Of a stretch of 64,000 nt of DNA, positions 38,732-47,510 are shown piece by piece (position 1 is the stretch's first letter; each line of letters starts with the position of its first letter). Source of the stretch: Roseateles_B sp041905785. GTDB lineage: Bacteria > Pseudomonadota > Gammaproteobacteria > Burkholderiales > Burkholderiaceae_C. The stretch is from NCBI GenBank assembly GCA_041905785.1, contig JAYRKJ010000020.1, positions 59,251-123,250 of the forward strand, in the 5' to 3' direction. The notes beneath the pieces were generated by a model. The model was not told where the DNA came from. It searched no databases and saw only the letters and a list, made by a program, of their open reading frames with translations. The position numbers and the translations under genes were made by a program.

Positions 38732-41188
38732 TCAGGCCCCCAGCAGCTTCGTCAGCAGCCACAGCGGCAGGCCTGCGTACAGCAGGGCCAGCCCGGCCTG
38801 CTCCAACCCCACGCGCAGGCGCAGCGCCAACTGCGGCCGCCACCAAAGGCCCAGCCAGGCGCCACCCTCGATCAGCAGCCGCAGCACGGCGGCCGTCACC
38901 GCCACGCCCAGCGCCCAGGCAGCCCACCACAAGGCAAAGGCCTGCAGGTAGGCCCGCGCGCCGTGGCTGTAGAACTCGCCCAGGAAGCCTCCATAAGCGA
39001 TGTGCTGATGCAGGGCGAAGGCCGGCAGGGCCAGGGCCAGCGGCAGCAGGACGAACTTCCACAAGGGCCGGGCCAGGCGCCGGCGTGGCCGCCACTGGCG
39101 GGCCCAGGCGTACCAGTCGGTCCGGCTGCGCAAGTCCCTCGCTGGTGAGACCATGCCGGGGCGTTCCGACTGCAGCGCCTCCTGCAGGGCCAGCGGATGC
39201 GCCGTCAGCAGGTGCCAGGTCTTGCCATCGCCGGTCGACAGCGACAGGCCGGGCGCCGGCCAGGGCAGGTGCCAGGCCTTCACACCTTGCAGGTCGGCCA
39301 AGGGCCAGTCCTGCATCCGTGCACCGCGTGACCACAGCTGCAGGCGCGCACCCTGCAGGCGCAGCTCGGCCCGCCAGGCCGCGAGAAGGCACCAGACGGC
39401 CAGCTCCGGCGCGACCACCAAGCCCGCGAACAGGCGCAGCTGCCGCAAGCCCTGGCTGCGGAAGCCTTCGTCCAAGCACCAGGCCAAGCCCAAGGCCAGC
39501 AGGCTCAACTGCGCCGTCCCGCGCAGAGCGGCGCTCGGCCAGCGCAGGCCGGGCGGCAGGACGCGCACCCGAGCCGGCCAGTGCAGCTCGGGCACTGATG
39601 GCGTCGCAGGCAGCAGGCGCCGCATCAGCCCTGCCAGCACCAGCAGCAGCAGGGAGCCCGCCGCGGCAGCGCCCACCCAATCCCCCCAGCGCACCATCAG
39701 CGTCGGCGCGGGCTCGGGCACGGGCAGCGCCCCCACCACCAGCGCACGCTGGCCGAAGTCGCCCGCCGCCAGCACCGTACCGCGGGCATCGATGACGGCG
39801 CTGTAGCCGTTGGTCGTCACCCGGAACTGCGGCAGACCGGTCTCGATGCTGCGAAAGGCTGCCACGGCCTGGTGCAGCTGCGCCCCCAGCGGGTCCGCGC
39901 TGAACCAGGCGTCGTTGGACATCGTCAGCAGGGCCCGCGCGCCCAGGCGCGCGCCGGCAATGGCCAGCGAGGCATCGACGTCGTCCCGGCAGATCAGCGG
40001 CTGCACCGGCAGCTCGCGGCCGTCGCGCAGGCGCAGCGGGAACACGCGGGCCCCGCTGCCGGGCTGCCAGCGCCCGGCCCAGGGCAGCCAGCGCTGCAGC
40101 AGCGGGCCGTCCAGCCAGGCCGGCACCTGCTCGGTCAGGGGGAAGAGCCGGGCCTTGCGGTACATGCCCAGCAAGCCCTGCTGCGGCTGCAGGAAGGCCG
40201 CGGCGTTGTACTCACCCGCCGCATCGCGGTCATAGGTGCCCAAGACAAAGGGAACGCCGGCCGCATTGACGATGGAGGCGATCTCCTGGTCCAGCTGGGC
40301 GCCGGCCTCGCTCTTGGGCTGGCCGAAGGTGGTGGGGTAGATGGTCTCGGACCACAGCACGGCGTCCGCGCGTTGGCGCTCGACGGCGTCGTAGCTCATG
40401 GCGTAGTGCATGTCCAGCACCTCGCGCACCACGGCATAGCTGCCCTGAATCTGCCGGCGGCGCTCGTAGTCGGCGATATTGGCCTGCACCAGGCCCACGC
40501 GCAGCAATGGCGTGCCAGCCTCCAGACGCGGGGCTTCGCGGCTGGCACCGTAAAGCAGCGGCCCCAGGGGCAGCAGCAGGGCCAGGGCCAGGGGGCCCAG
40601 CAGGGCTCGGGGCCGCGCCCTCCAGCCGGGACCAAGCTGGCTCAGCGTCTGAGCCAGGGCCTCATTGACCAAGAGCAACAGCAGGCTGAGGCCGGCGCCG
40701 CCGCCCAGGGCCGCCGCCTGGCGCAGTGGGGTCGCGGGATAAAGGCCATGGCCCAGCGTGTCGCCCAGCAGCTTGGGGAACATCCACTCGACGCCCAGCC
40801 AGGCCGCTGCCGCCGCCCAGGCCCGCAGCCAGGGGCGGCGGCCCGGCGCCAGCCCCTGGCGCACCAGGGCCCATGCGATGACCTGCGGCTGGAACAGCGG
40901 CGCGATCAGCAGCAGCACGGCCCAGCCCTGGGCCTGGGGCCACTGCGCATAGTGCGCGATGGCCGTGCCGAACCAGCCAAAGGCCGCCGCGCTCATGGCC
41001 AGGCTCAGCAGCCAGGCCCGCAGCAGGCGCAGCCCCCAGCCGGCCGGCCGGTCCAGCCACCACAGCCAGGGCAGCAGGGCGACGAAGCCCAGGCCCCAGC
41101 TGCCACGGGCATACAGCGCCAGCAGGGCAGCGCCCAGGCCCAGGGCCAGGATCGCGCGGACCCCGGGCCTCGAAATCAGTGCATTCAT
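38732..41188 (-). CDS. Apolipoprotein N-acyltransferase-like protein with an extra C-terminal membrane domain
   Basis: An 818-residue protein. Residues about 10-215 are Lnt-like membrane helices; a carbon-nitrogen hydrolase domain follows (about 228-505) with the catalytic triad kept as Glu281 (WSETIYP), Lys345 (YRKARLFP) and Cys400 (PLICRDD), plus Glu353. Lnt usually ends near 510 residues with one last helix. Here another 280 residues follow, with a segment like a PH/photosystem-type fold and several further membrane helices. The added part is not a known Ppm1-type transferase. Whether this is the cell's main Lnt or a paralogue cannot be told. Confidence 0.8.
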   Translation of the reverse strand: MNALISRPGVRAILALGLGAALLALYARGSWGLGFVALLPWLWWLDRPAGWGLRLLRAWLLSLAMSAAAFGWFGTAIAHYAQWPQAQGWAVLLLIAPLFQPQVIAWALVRQGLAPGRRPWLRAWAAAAAWLGVEWMFPKLLGDTLGHGLYPATPLRQAAALGGGAGLSLLLLLVNEALAQTLSQLGPGWRARPRALLGPLALALLLPLGPLLYGASREAPRLEAGTPLLRVGLVQANIADYERRRQIQGSYAVVREVLDMHYAMSYDAVERQRADAVLWSETIYPTTFGQPKSEAGAQLDQEIASIVNAAGVPFVLGTYDRDAAGEYNAAAFLQPQQGLLGMYRKARLFPLTEQVPAWLDGPLLQRWLPWAGRWQPGSGARVFPLRLRDGRELPVQPLICRDDVDASLAIAGARLGARALLTMSNDAWFSADPLGAQLHQAVAAFRSIETGLPQFRVTTNGYSAVIDARGTVLAAGDFGQRALVVGALPVPEPAPTLMVRWGDWVGAAAAGSLLLLVLAGLMRRLLPATPSVPELHWPARVRVLPPGLRWPSAALRGTAQLSLLALGLAWCLDEGFRSQGLRQLRLFAGLVVAPELAVWCLLAAWRAELRLQGARLQLWSRGARMQDWPLADLQGVKAWHLPWPAPGLSLSTGDGKTWHLLTAHPLALQEALQSERPGMVSPARDLRSRTDWYAWARQWRPRRRLARPLWKFVLLPLALALPAFALHQHIAYGGFLGEFYSHGARAYLQAFALWWAAWALGVAVTAAVLRLLIEGGAWLGLWWRPQLALRLRVGLEQAGLALLYAGLPLWLLTKLLGA

Positions 41189-41204
41189 GGGAATCCAGAA
41201 GGAA

Positions 41205-41846
41205 TCAAGGCGGCGCCGAGGCCGCCTGCCCCGGCTCCCGCCGCCTCGGAATGACGACAAAGCGGATGGGAAAGCCCGGTGGCGCCAGCGCCGGCGTGAC
41301 CACCCGGTCCGCGGGCACGGCGATGGGACGGCCCGCCGCGTCGAAGACGGGGCGATCGGGCGCGAACATCAGGATGGCTTCGATGCGCTGACCGTCGTCC
41401 GTGGCCTGGTGGTGGCGCACGTAGCCGTCGGGCAGCACATAGTCCTCGGGCACGGCCAGACCGACGATGGGCGGCCGCGTGCCCGGCGGCTGGAAAGCCC
41501 CGAGGCCCGTGCGCACCCCTGCCTTGTGCAGGCGTTCGATGACCTCCTGCATGCTCGGCGCCGTGCCGGGCTGCACGTGGTCCGCAAGGTCATCGCTCAC
41601 CGCGGGACCGGAACTGCCCACCAGCAGCCAGGGATGCGGTGCAGCCCCGCTGGCGCCGGAGGCGGCCGCCGTCGCGCCAGGCCTTGGCGGCCCGTCGACC
41701 GGCCTTTGGAACTCGGGCCGAGAGTCCGGGGCCAGCGCCGCAGGCCACAGCAGGGCCAGGCCGGCGGCCAGGCTCAGCAGGGCCAGCGCCAGATAGGCCA
41801 GCAAGACCAGCCGGTGCCGCCTGAGTGCGGCCCGCTGCGGCTTCAC
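41205..41846 (-). CDS. Hypothetical membrane-anchored protein
   Basis: A 213-residue protein. One N-terminal membrane helix (residues about 14-36, LVLLAYLALALLSLAAGLALLW) precedes a Pro/Ala/Gly-rich linker and a soluble domain that contains MQEVIERLHKAGVRTGLGAF and PADRVVTPALAPPGFPIRFVVIPR. I recognise no family. It lies directly upstream (16 bases) of the Lnt-like gene on the same strand and downstream (26 bases) of the SGNH esterase gene, so the three may form an operon concerned with the envelope. Confidence 0.6.
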   Translation of the reverse strand: MKPQRAALRRHRLVLLAYLALALLSLAAGLALLWPAALAPDSRPEFQRPVDGPPRPGATAAASGASGAAPHPWLLVGSSGPAVSDDLADHVQPGTAPSMQEVIERLHKAGVRTGLGAFQPPGTRPPIVGLAVPEDYVLPDGYVRHHQATDDGQRIEAILMFAPDRPVFDAAGRPIAVPADRVVTPALAPPGFPIRFVVIPRRREPGQAASAPP

Positions 41847-41872
41847 GATCGTCCTCTCAGGCCATCGCGGGC

Positions 41873-42976
41873 TCAGGGGGAAGCCGGGTTGGAGACCGAC
41901 AAAGCCCAGCCCATGCGCTCATGCCCGTACTGGTTCCAGATCGGGTTCTTGCCACCGCTGAAGCTGGTGTAGCGCGGCGCACCCGAGCCCGTGCTGCCAC
42001 CGAACAGGCCGGCCGTCACCGTGCCGCCGTTGTAGGTGGGATGGGTGTCGTCGGACTGGATGTAGTCGTAGCTGCTGCTGGCCGAGACGAAATGGGTGTT
42101 GGCGTCGCGCAGCGTGCTCTTGTAGGTCGAGGTGATGCGGGCGACATAGGCCGCCTCGGTGTCACCGGCCACATAGCGGATGGCATCGGAGTCCACCTGG
42201 CCGTCGCCATTGCCGTCGTAGTCCGCGGCCATGTACTGGGCAAAGTTGTCGGCACACCTGAAGCCCTTCTGGCGGGCGTACTCGCACATCCAGTAGTTCA
42301 TTTTCACGAGTGCCGGCAGGAACCTGTCGCGCAGATTGACAGTGGCGCCGGTGCTGGCGTCCTTGCAGCTGCTCTGCACGTTGTCGGCCGCGTAGCCGGG
42401 GTAGTGCAGGTTGGAGATGATCTTGAGCTTGGTGCCCGCATAGGCATTGGCGTTGATGTAGTCCATCGCCTTGGCCACATAGGTCTTGCAGCTCGCCAGC
42501 GCGTTGTCCAGCACGCTGTAGTCGCAGGTGCCGCTCTGGCCCTTGAAGGCCGTGCGGGCCTGCAGCCCGTCATTGCCGCACATCTCGAAGGTCACGACGC
42601 GCGTGCTGCTGGCCTGCATGTAGGAGGCCTCTGCCACGATCTTGTTGTTGTAGACGTCCGAGGCCACGGCGCCGGACTTGGCGCGCCGCACGCTCTCGAT
42701 GTCGGCATTCCAGAGTGCCGAGAGATACTCCGCATCCACCGTGGGCGCCGAGTACTTGGCGGCATTGAGGGTCGAGCCGTTGTAGCCGGCGTAGATCGAG
42801 TCGCCATAGGCCACGACGCGGTACTTGGTGCTGGTGCCGGCGCGATCGATGGTCCAGGACACGTTCTGGTTGAGCGTGCTGGCCACCGAGGGCAGGGTGC
42901 CGGCCGCCAGCGCCAGGACGGCCGCGCAACGGGCGAGGACGCGGCGGTGTGCAGCGATGGACGGGAATATCTTCAT
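41873..42976 (-). CDS. Secreted SGNH/GDSL hydrolase
   Basis: A 367-residue esterase-fold protein. Signal peptide about 1-33. Block I is VVAYGDSIYAGYNG with the nucleophile Ser60. Block III is MCGNDGLQ and the C-terminal block V is DDTHPTYNGG, with the Asp-x-x-His of the triad. Members deacylate sugars, lipids or polymers; the substrate is not visible. A good ribosome binding site (AAGGAGA) precedes the ATG at 42976. The 259 bases between this start and pxpB hold no gene I can see. Confidence 0.87.
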   Translation of the reverse strand: MKIFPSIAAHRRVLARCAAVLALAAGTLPSVASTLNQNVSWTIDRAGTSTKYRVVAYGDSIYAGYNGSTLNAAKYSAPTVDAEYLSALWNADIESVRRAKSGAVASDVYNNKIVAEASYMQASSTRVVTFEMCGNDGLQARTAFKGQSGTCDYSVLDNALASCKTYVAKAMDYINANAYAGTKLKIISNLHYPGYAADNVQSSCKDASTGATVNLRDRFLPALVKMNYWMCEYARQKGFRCADNFAQYMAADYDGNGDGQVDSDAIRYVAGDTEAAYVARITSTYKSTLRDANTHFVSASSSYDYIQSDDTHPTYNGGTVTAGLFGGSTGSGAPRYTSFSGGKNPIWNQYGHERMGWALSVSNPASP

Positions 42977-43235
42977 GGCAGTCTCCTTGCGATGGGTGTC
43001 GTCGGCAAGTCGTGCACGCGAATCCACGGGCTGTCTTGGCGCAGCTCGCTGCACGATCCGGCAAAAGCCTGCGAGGCTCCACCCCAGCAAACCCTAGGCC
43101 ATGAGCTTCGCCTGTGTCAGCGTGGACCAGCCCTGTCGCGCAGGTGACAATGCGCGCCGCAGGCAGGTCCGACGCCAGCACGAATCCCGGAGGAGGTCCA
43201 GCCATCATGCAGTCGAGCCATCGTAGGCGCCGTCC

Positions 43236-43925
43236 ATGACAAGTTCATTCCAAGCCCGCTGCCAGCCCCTGGGCGAGCGTGCCGTGCTGCTGGATTTCCC
43301 CGGCTCGCCGCCCAGCCTCGAGCTGCAGCAGCGCCTGTGGCGCTTGCGCGAGCAAGTGTTGGGACGGGACGACGGCATGCATGAAACCACCGACTGCGTG
43401 CCGGGCATGGGCAACCTCAGCTGGTTCTTCGACCCCGACCGGCAGGACAGCGCCACCGCCTGTGCCCGCCTGCTCAAGCTCTGGCACGCGCAGTGCGACA
43501 GGCCTCTGCCCGCGTCGGCGCGGGGCCGCCTGGTCGAAGTCCCCGTGCACTACGGCGGCGAGGCGGGGCCGGACCTGGCCAGCGTCGCCCGTCATCACCA
43601 GCTCGCGGCCGGCGAGCTGGTCCGGCTGCACAGCGAGGCCGAGTACCGCGTCTTCTGCCTGGGATTCCTGCCCGGCTTCGCCTACCTGGCCGGTTTGCCC
43701 GAGGCCCTGCACACGCCGCGCCGCGCCACGCCGCGCACGGCCGTGCCGGCCGGCTCGGTGGGCATAGGCGGCGCGCAGACCGGCATCTACCCCTGCGCCT
43801 GCCCTGGCGGCTGGCAACTCATCGGCCGGACCGCGCTGACCCTGTTCGACCCTCAGGCCCAGCCGCCTACGCTGCTGCTGCCGGGCGACCGCCTGCGCTT
43901 CGTCGTGGAGCGCTGCGATGACTGA
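43236..43925 (+). CDS. pxpB: 5-oxoprolinase subunit PxpB (KipI family)
   Basis: A 229-residue allophanate hydrolase subunit 1-like protein. The family pattern is visible: GERAVLLDF, HETTDCVPGMGNLSWFFDP, a stretch VEVPVHYGGEAGPDL, the FCLGFLPGFAYLAGLP signature and VPAGSVGIGGAQTGIYP. With PxpC and PxpA it cleaves 5-oxoproline to glutamate using ATP. It begins a six-gene cluster on the plus strand and overlaps pxpC by 8 bases. Confidence 0.92.
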   Translation: MTSSFQARCQPLGERAVLLDFPGSPPSLELQQRLWRLREQVLGRDDGMHETTDCVPGMGNLSWFFDPDRQDSATACARLLKLWHAQCDRPLPASARGRLVEVPVHYGGEAGPDLASVARHHQLAAGELVRLHSEAEYRVFCLGFLPGFAYLAGLPEALHTPRRATPRTAVPAGSVGIGGAQTGIYPCACPGGWQLIGRTALTLFDPQAQPPTLLLPGDRLRFVVERCDD

Positions 43926-44886
43926 ACACCCGACACTGCAGGTGATCAAGCCGGGCCTGCAGAGCACCGTGCAGGACCTGGGCCGCCCGGGCTGGCGACA
44001 CCTGGGGCTGGGCAGCGCGGGGGCCATGGATCCCGTGGCCCTGCGTCTCGCCAACGCCCTGCTTGGGCAAGACCTGACCCTGCCTGCGCTGGAGATCAGC
44101 GGCGGCCCGCTGCTGCTTTGCTTCGAGCGGGACTGCGTGTTCGCGCTGGCCGGTGCCGACTACCAAGGCCTGCTGGACGAGCGCCCCTGCCCCGTGGGCT
44201 GGTCGCATGTCGCCAAGGCGGGCCAGCGTCTGCAGCTGCAGGGGCCGCGCGCCGGCCGCTTCGCCTATCTTGCGCTGCCCGGCGGGATCGCCGCCCAGAC
44301 CCGCATGGGCTCCTGCAGCACCGATCTGGCGGGCGGCTTTGGCGGCGCGCAGGGCCGGGCGCTCCAGCCCGGCGATGTGTTGGCGGCGTCGTCGCTCTCC
44401 TGCCCCTTGCCCGCGGGGCGCCGCCGTGGCCTGCCGCCCTTCACGGCGCCGGATCGAGTGGACCTGCGCGTGCTGCCGGGCCCGGAGGCCGCACTCTTCC
44501 ATCCCGACGCCATGGCCGACTTCTGGCGTGCCGACTGGCGCCTCGGCGCCCGCAGCAACCGCATGGGCGCTCGCCTGGACGGCCCTGCGCTGCGCTCCCG
44601 CGAGCGCCCCGACGCCATCGTCGAGCTGCTGTCGCACGCGGTGCTTCCCGGCGTGGTGCAGGTGCCGCCCGACGGCCAGCCCATCGTGCTGATGGCCGAC
44701 GCCCAGGCCACCGGGGGCTATCCGCGCATGGCCGTGCTCATCGAGGCCGACCTGCCTCGGCTGGCGCAATGCACGCCGGGGCAGCGCCTGCGCTTCCTGC
44801 CCGTGGACGAGGCGCAGGCGCGGGCGGCGCGCCAGCAAGCACGAGGCGCGCTGCATTGGCAATGCCAAACCCTGCAGGGCCGTTGA
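43918..44886 (+). CDS. pxpC: 5-oxoprolinase subunit PxpC (biotin-dependent carboxylase-like)
   Basis: A 322-residue KipA/allophanate hydrolase subunit 2-like protein. The N terminus has the family pattern VIKPGLQSTVQDLGRPGWRHLGLGSAGAMD, then ANALLGQDLTLPALEIS and, later, RSNRMGARLDGPAL and QVPPDGQPIVLMADAQATGGYPRMA. It joins PxpB in the ATP-dependent subunit pair of 5-oxoprolinase. It overlaps pxpB and is followed after 27 bases by pxpA. Confidence 0.92.
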   Translation: MTEHPTLQVIKPGLQSTVQDLGRPGWRHLGLGSAGAMDPVALRLANALLGQDLTLPALEISGGPLLLCFERDCVFALAGADYQGLLDERPCPVGWSHVAKAGQRLQLQGPRAGRFAYLALPGGIAAQTRMGSCSTDLAGGFGGAQGRALQPGDVLAASSLSCPLPAGRRRGLPPFTAPDRVDLRVLPGPEAALFHPDAMADFWRADWRLGARSNRMGARLDGPALRSRERPDAIVELLSHAVLPGVVQVPPDGQPIVLMADAQATGGYPRMAVLIEADLPRLAQCTPGQRLRFLPVDEAQARAARQQARGALHWQCQTLQGR

Positions 44887-44913
44887 CCCCATCCGCCCCC
44901 CGACAATCCCGCG

Positions 44914-45672
44914 ATGCACGCAAAAACCCTGGACCTCAATGCCGATCTCGGCGAAGGCTGCGCCGATGAGGCCCTGATCCTGCCCTGGATCAGCTCGGCC
45001 AACATCGCCTGCGGCGGCCATGCCGGCGATGCCGCCAGCATGCGCGCCAGCATCGCCGGCGCGCTGGCGCAGGGCGTGGCCGTGGGGGCTCACCCCAGCT
45101 ATGCGGACCGCGTCCATTTCGGGCGACAGGCGCAGGCGCTCACCCCTGCGCTGCTGCACGCCTTGCGCGCTGACCTGGCCCGCCAGCTGCAGGACTTCCA
45201 GGAGGCGGCACAGCGCGAAGGCGCCCGGCCGCGCCACGTGAAGCCGCACGGTGCGCTATACAACCAGGCCGCCCAGGATCCCCGCCTGATCGCGCTGCTG
45301 CTGGACCTGCTGCCGCGCGAGGCGCCAGGGCTGGCCTTGGTGGCGCTGGCCGGCAGCAAGCTGGTGGACGCCGCGCGTGCGGCGGGCCTGCGCGTGCACG
45401 AGGAAGGTTTTGCCGACCGCCGCTACACCGCAGCCGGCACGCTGCTGCCGCGCGGCGAGCCCGGCGCGGTGCTGCAAGAGCTGGAGGAAGGCGTGGCACA
45501 AGGCCTGGCACTGGCGCTGAACCAGCCCATCGCCAGCGACACCGGCAGCAGTGTCCGCCTGCGCATCGACACCCTCTGCGTGCACGGCGACGGCCTGGCC
45601 GCCCTGCCCCTGGTGCGCGCCCTGCACAAGGCGCTTGGCGGCGCCGGCATTGCGCTGCAAGCCCCCGACTGA
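44914..45672 (+). CDS. pxpA: 5-oxoprolinase subunit PxpA (LamB/YcsF family)
   Basis: A 252-residue protein beginning LDLNADLGEGCADEALILPWISSANIACGGHAGD, the LamB/YcsF signature, and later showing VKPHGALYNQ and FADRRYTAAGTLLPRGEPGAVL. PxpA completes the 5-oxoprolinase complex. It lies third in the cluster, and a DUF969 gene follows after 76 bases. Before that next gene lies a short run of CTGCACGCCCGC-like repeats (45689-45715), too short to be a known element. Confidence 0.93.
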   Translation: MHAKTLDLNADLGEGCADEALILPWISSANIACGGHAGDAASMRASIAGALAQGVAVGAHPSYADRVHFGRQAQALTPALLHALRADLARQLQDFQEAAQREGARPRHVKPHGALYNQAAQDPRLIALLLDLLPREAPGLALVALAGSKLVDAARAAGLRVHEEGFADRRYTAAGTLLPRGEPGAVLQELEEGVAQGLALALNQPIASDTGSSVRLRIDTLCVHGDGLAALPLVRALHKALGGAGIALQAPD

Positions 45673-45748
45673 CCACGCGACTGCACGCCCGCCTGCACGC
45701 CCGCCTGCACCCTCGATTGAACCCTCGACACAATCAAGACCTGACCCC

Positions 45749-46459
45749 ATGGACCCCAGCCTGCTGCTGCCGCTGATCGGCATTCCTCTCATCGTGGTGG
45801 GCTTTGCCCTGCGCTTCAATGCCTTGCTGGTGGTGCTGCTGGCCGGCGCGGCGACGGGTCTGTGCGCCGGCATCGCGCCGCTGGCCCTGCTGGAACTTTT
45901 CGGCGAGAAGTTCATGGCCAGCCGCTCGCTGGCCGTGGTCGTGCTGCTGCTGCCGGTCGTTGCGGTGGTGGAGAAACACGGCCTGCGCGAGCATGCCCAG
46001 GCCTGGGTCGCCCGCCTGCGCGGCGCCAGCGCCGGCCGGCTGCTCATGCTGTATTTCCTGCTGCGCCAGGGCACGGCGGCACTGGGCCTGACCAGCCTGG
46101 GTGGACCGGCGCAGACCGTGCGTCCGCTGCTGGCGCCCATGGCCGAGGGCCTGGCGGTGCACCGCCACGGGCCGCTGCCGCCGGCCTTGCGGGAACGCAT
46201 CCTCGCGCATGCCGCCGCCTGCGACAACGTGGCACTGTTCTTCGGCGAGGACATCTTCATCGCCTTTGGCGCCGTGCTGCTGATCCACAGCTTCATGCAG
46301 CAAAGCGGCATTCCGGTGGCCGAGCCCCTGGTGATCGGCCTGTGGGCGATTCCCACGGCGCTGTGCGCAGCGGTGGTGCATCTGGCACGGCTGTCGCGGC
46401 TGGATGCGCAGATCGCTGAGGAGATCTCCGCCGAACCCAGCACCTGGGAGGCCGCATGA
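45749..46459 (+). CDS. DUF969 membrane protein
   Basis: A 236-residue inner-membrane protein with about six hydrophobic segments, beginning LLLPLIGIPLIVVGFALRFNALLVVLLAG and containing GLTSLGGPAQTVRPLLAPMAEG. DUF969 and DUF979 proteins are always encoded side by side and look like the two halves of an anion-permease-type transporter. Here they lie between pxpA and pcp, so they may import 5-oxoproline or pyroglutamyl peptides. That substrate is an inference from position. The stop overlaps the DUF979 start (ATGA). Confidence 0.87.
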   Translation: MDPSLLLPLIGIPLIVVGFALRFNALLVVLLAGAATGLCAGIAPLALLELFGEKFMASRSLAVVVLLLPVVAVVEKHGLREHAQAWVARLRGASAGRLLMLYFLLRQGTAALGLTSLGGPAQTVRPLLAPMAEGLAVHRHGPLPPALRERILAHAAACDNVALFFGEDIFIAFGAVLLIHSFMQQSGIPVAEPLVIGLWAIPTALCAAVVHLARLSRLDAQIAEEISAEPSTWEAA

Positions 46460-47469
46460 ACCCCGCCACGCCGACCACCGCCACCCCTGCCCTGTTCGGC
46501 CCGGGCCTCACACTGCCGCTGGTGGGCCTGGTGCTGCTGGGCGCCGCCCTGGGCTGCTGGCGCGACGCCGGCACGCCGCGCCGCTTCTGGCGCGGCCTGT
46601 TCTGGGCCCTGTTCGGCCTGCCCTTCCTGGTGGGCGACCTGATGCTGGACCAGCTGGGCAAGCCGCTCACCTACCGCCTCGCGGGTCTGCTGGTCCTGGC
46701 CCTGGGCCTGATCGCCGGGCTGGGCTTCACGGCCGCTCCAACGACCAGGCACGAACTCCTCGCGCAACAACGCCGCCGCCAAGGCGCCGCATTGCTGGGC
46801 CACCGCCTGTTCATCCCCGTGCTGAGCATTCCCCTGCTGACCGTCGCCCTGGTGCTGGCCGGCCCCTACCTTCGGGCCGGCGCCTGGAGCCTGCTCGCCC
46901 CGCAAGCCCTGACCCTGGGCGCGCTGACGCTGTCATGCCTGGGCGCCCTGCTGCTGGCCTGGCGGCTGACCGGCGATTCGCCGCGGCAGGCCCTGCAGGC
47001 CTCGCAAGCGGTGATCGAGTCCATCGGCTGGCCCTTGCTGCTGCCGCTGATGCTGGCCATGCTGGGCGGCGTCTTCCTCGCCAGCCATGCGGGCCAGGCC
47101 GTGGAGGCCCTGGCGCGGCTGCTGCTGCGCCCGGACAACAAGGCCGCCGTGGTGGCGGTCTACACCCTGGGCATGGCGGCCTTCACCATGGTCATGGGCA
47201 ATGCCTTTGCCGCCTTCCCCGTGATGGCAGCCGGCGTGGCCCTGCCCTTCCTGATCCAGGGTCAGGGGGCCAATGCGGCAGCCGTGCTGTCCATAGGCAT
47301 GCTCAGCGGCTACTGCGGTACGCTGATGACCCCCATGGCCGCCAACTTCAACATCGTGCCCGCAGCCTTGCTGGGCCTGCAGGACCGCCATGCGGTGATC
47401 AAGGCCCAAGTCCCGACGGCCCTGCTGCTGCTGGCCCTGCAGACCTTGCTGCTGTACCTGCTCGTCTGA
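46456..47469 (+). CDS. DUF979 membrane protein
   Basis: A 337-residue inner-membrane protein with about nine hydrophobic segments. Family stretches include FWALFGLPFLVGDLMLDQLGK, NAFAAFPVMAAGVALPFLI and LSGYCGTLMTPMAANFNIVPAALL. It is the partner of the DUF969 protein and is translationally coupled to it. Together they are the likely transporter of the 5-oxoproline cluster. It is followed by pcp after 41 bases. Confidence 0.87.
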   Translation: MNPATPTTATPALFGPGLTLPLVGLVLLGAALGCWRDAGTPRRFWRGLFWALFGLPFLVGDLMLDQLGKPLTYRLAGLLVLALGLIAGLGFTAAPTTRHELLAQQRRRQGAALLGHRLFIPVLSIPLLTVALVLAGPYLRAGAWSLLAPQALTLGALTLSCLGALLLAWRLTGDSPRQALQASQAVIESIGWPLLLPLMLAMLGGVFLASHAGQAVEALARLLLRPDNKAAVVAVYTLGMAAFTMVMGNAFAAFPVMAAGVALPFLIQGQGANAAAVLSIGMLSGYCGTLMTPMAANFNIVPAALLGLQDRHAVIKAQVPTALLLLALQTLLLYLLV

Positions 47470-47510
47470 GCGCGTGCCGCTACGCCCCTTTTTGTCCTTG
47501 CATCGACTCC

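Noticed and set aside
43045..43100. Plus-strand stretch with two GCAAA motifs and CUAGGCC, a little like a second c-di-GMP riboswitch ahead of pxpB
   Set aside because: The spacing and the GAAA-capped stem do not fit the GEMM core, and the key GGACGCAAAGC segment is missing.
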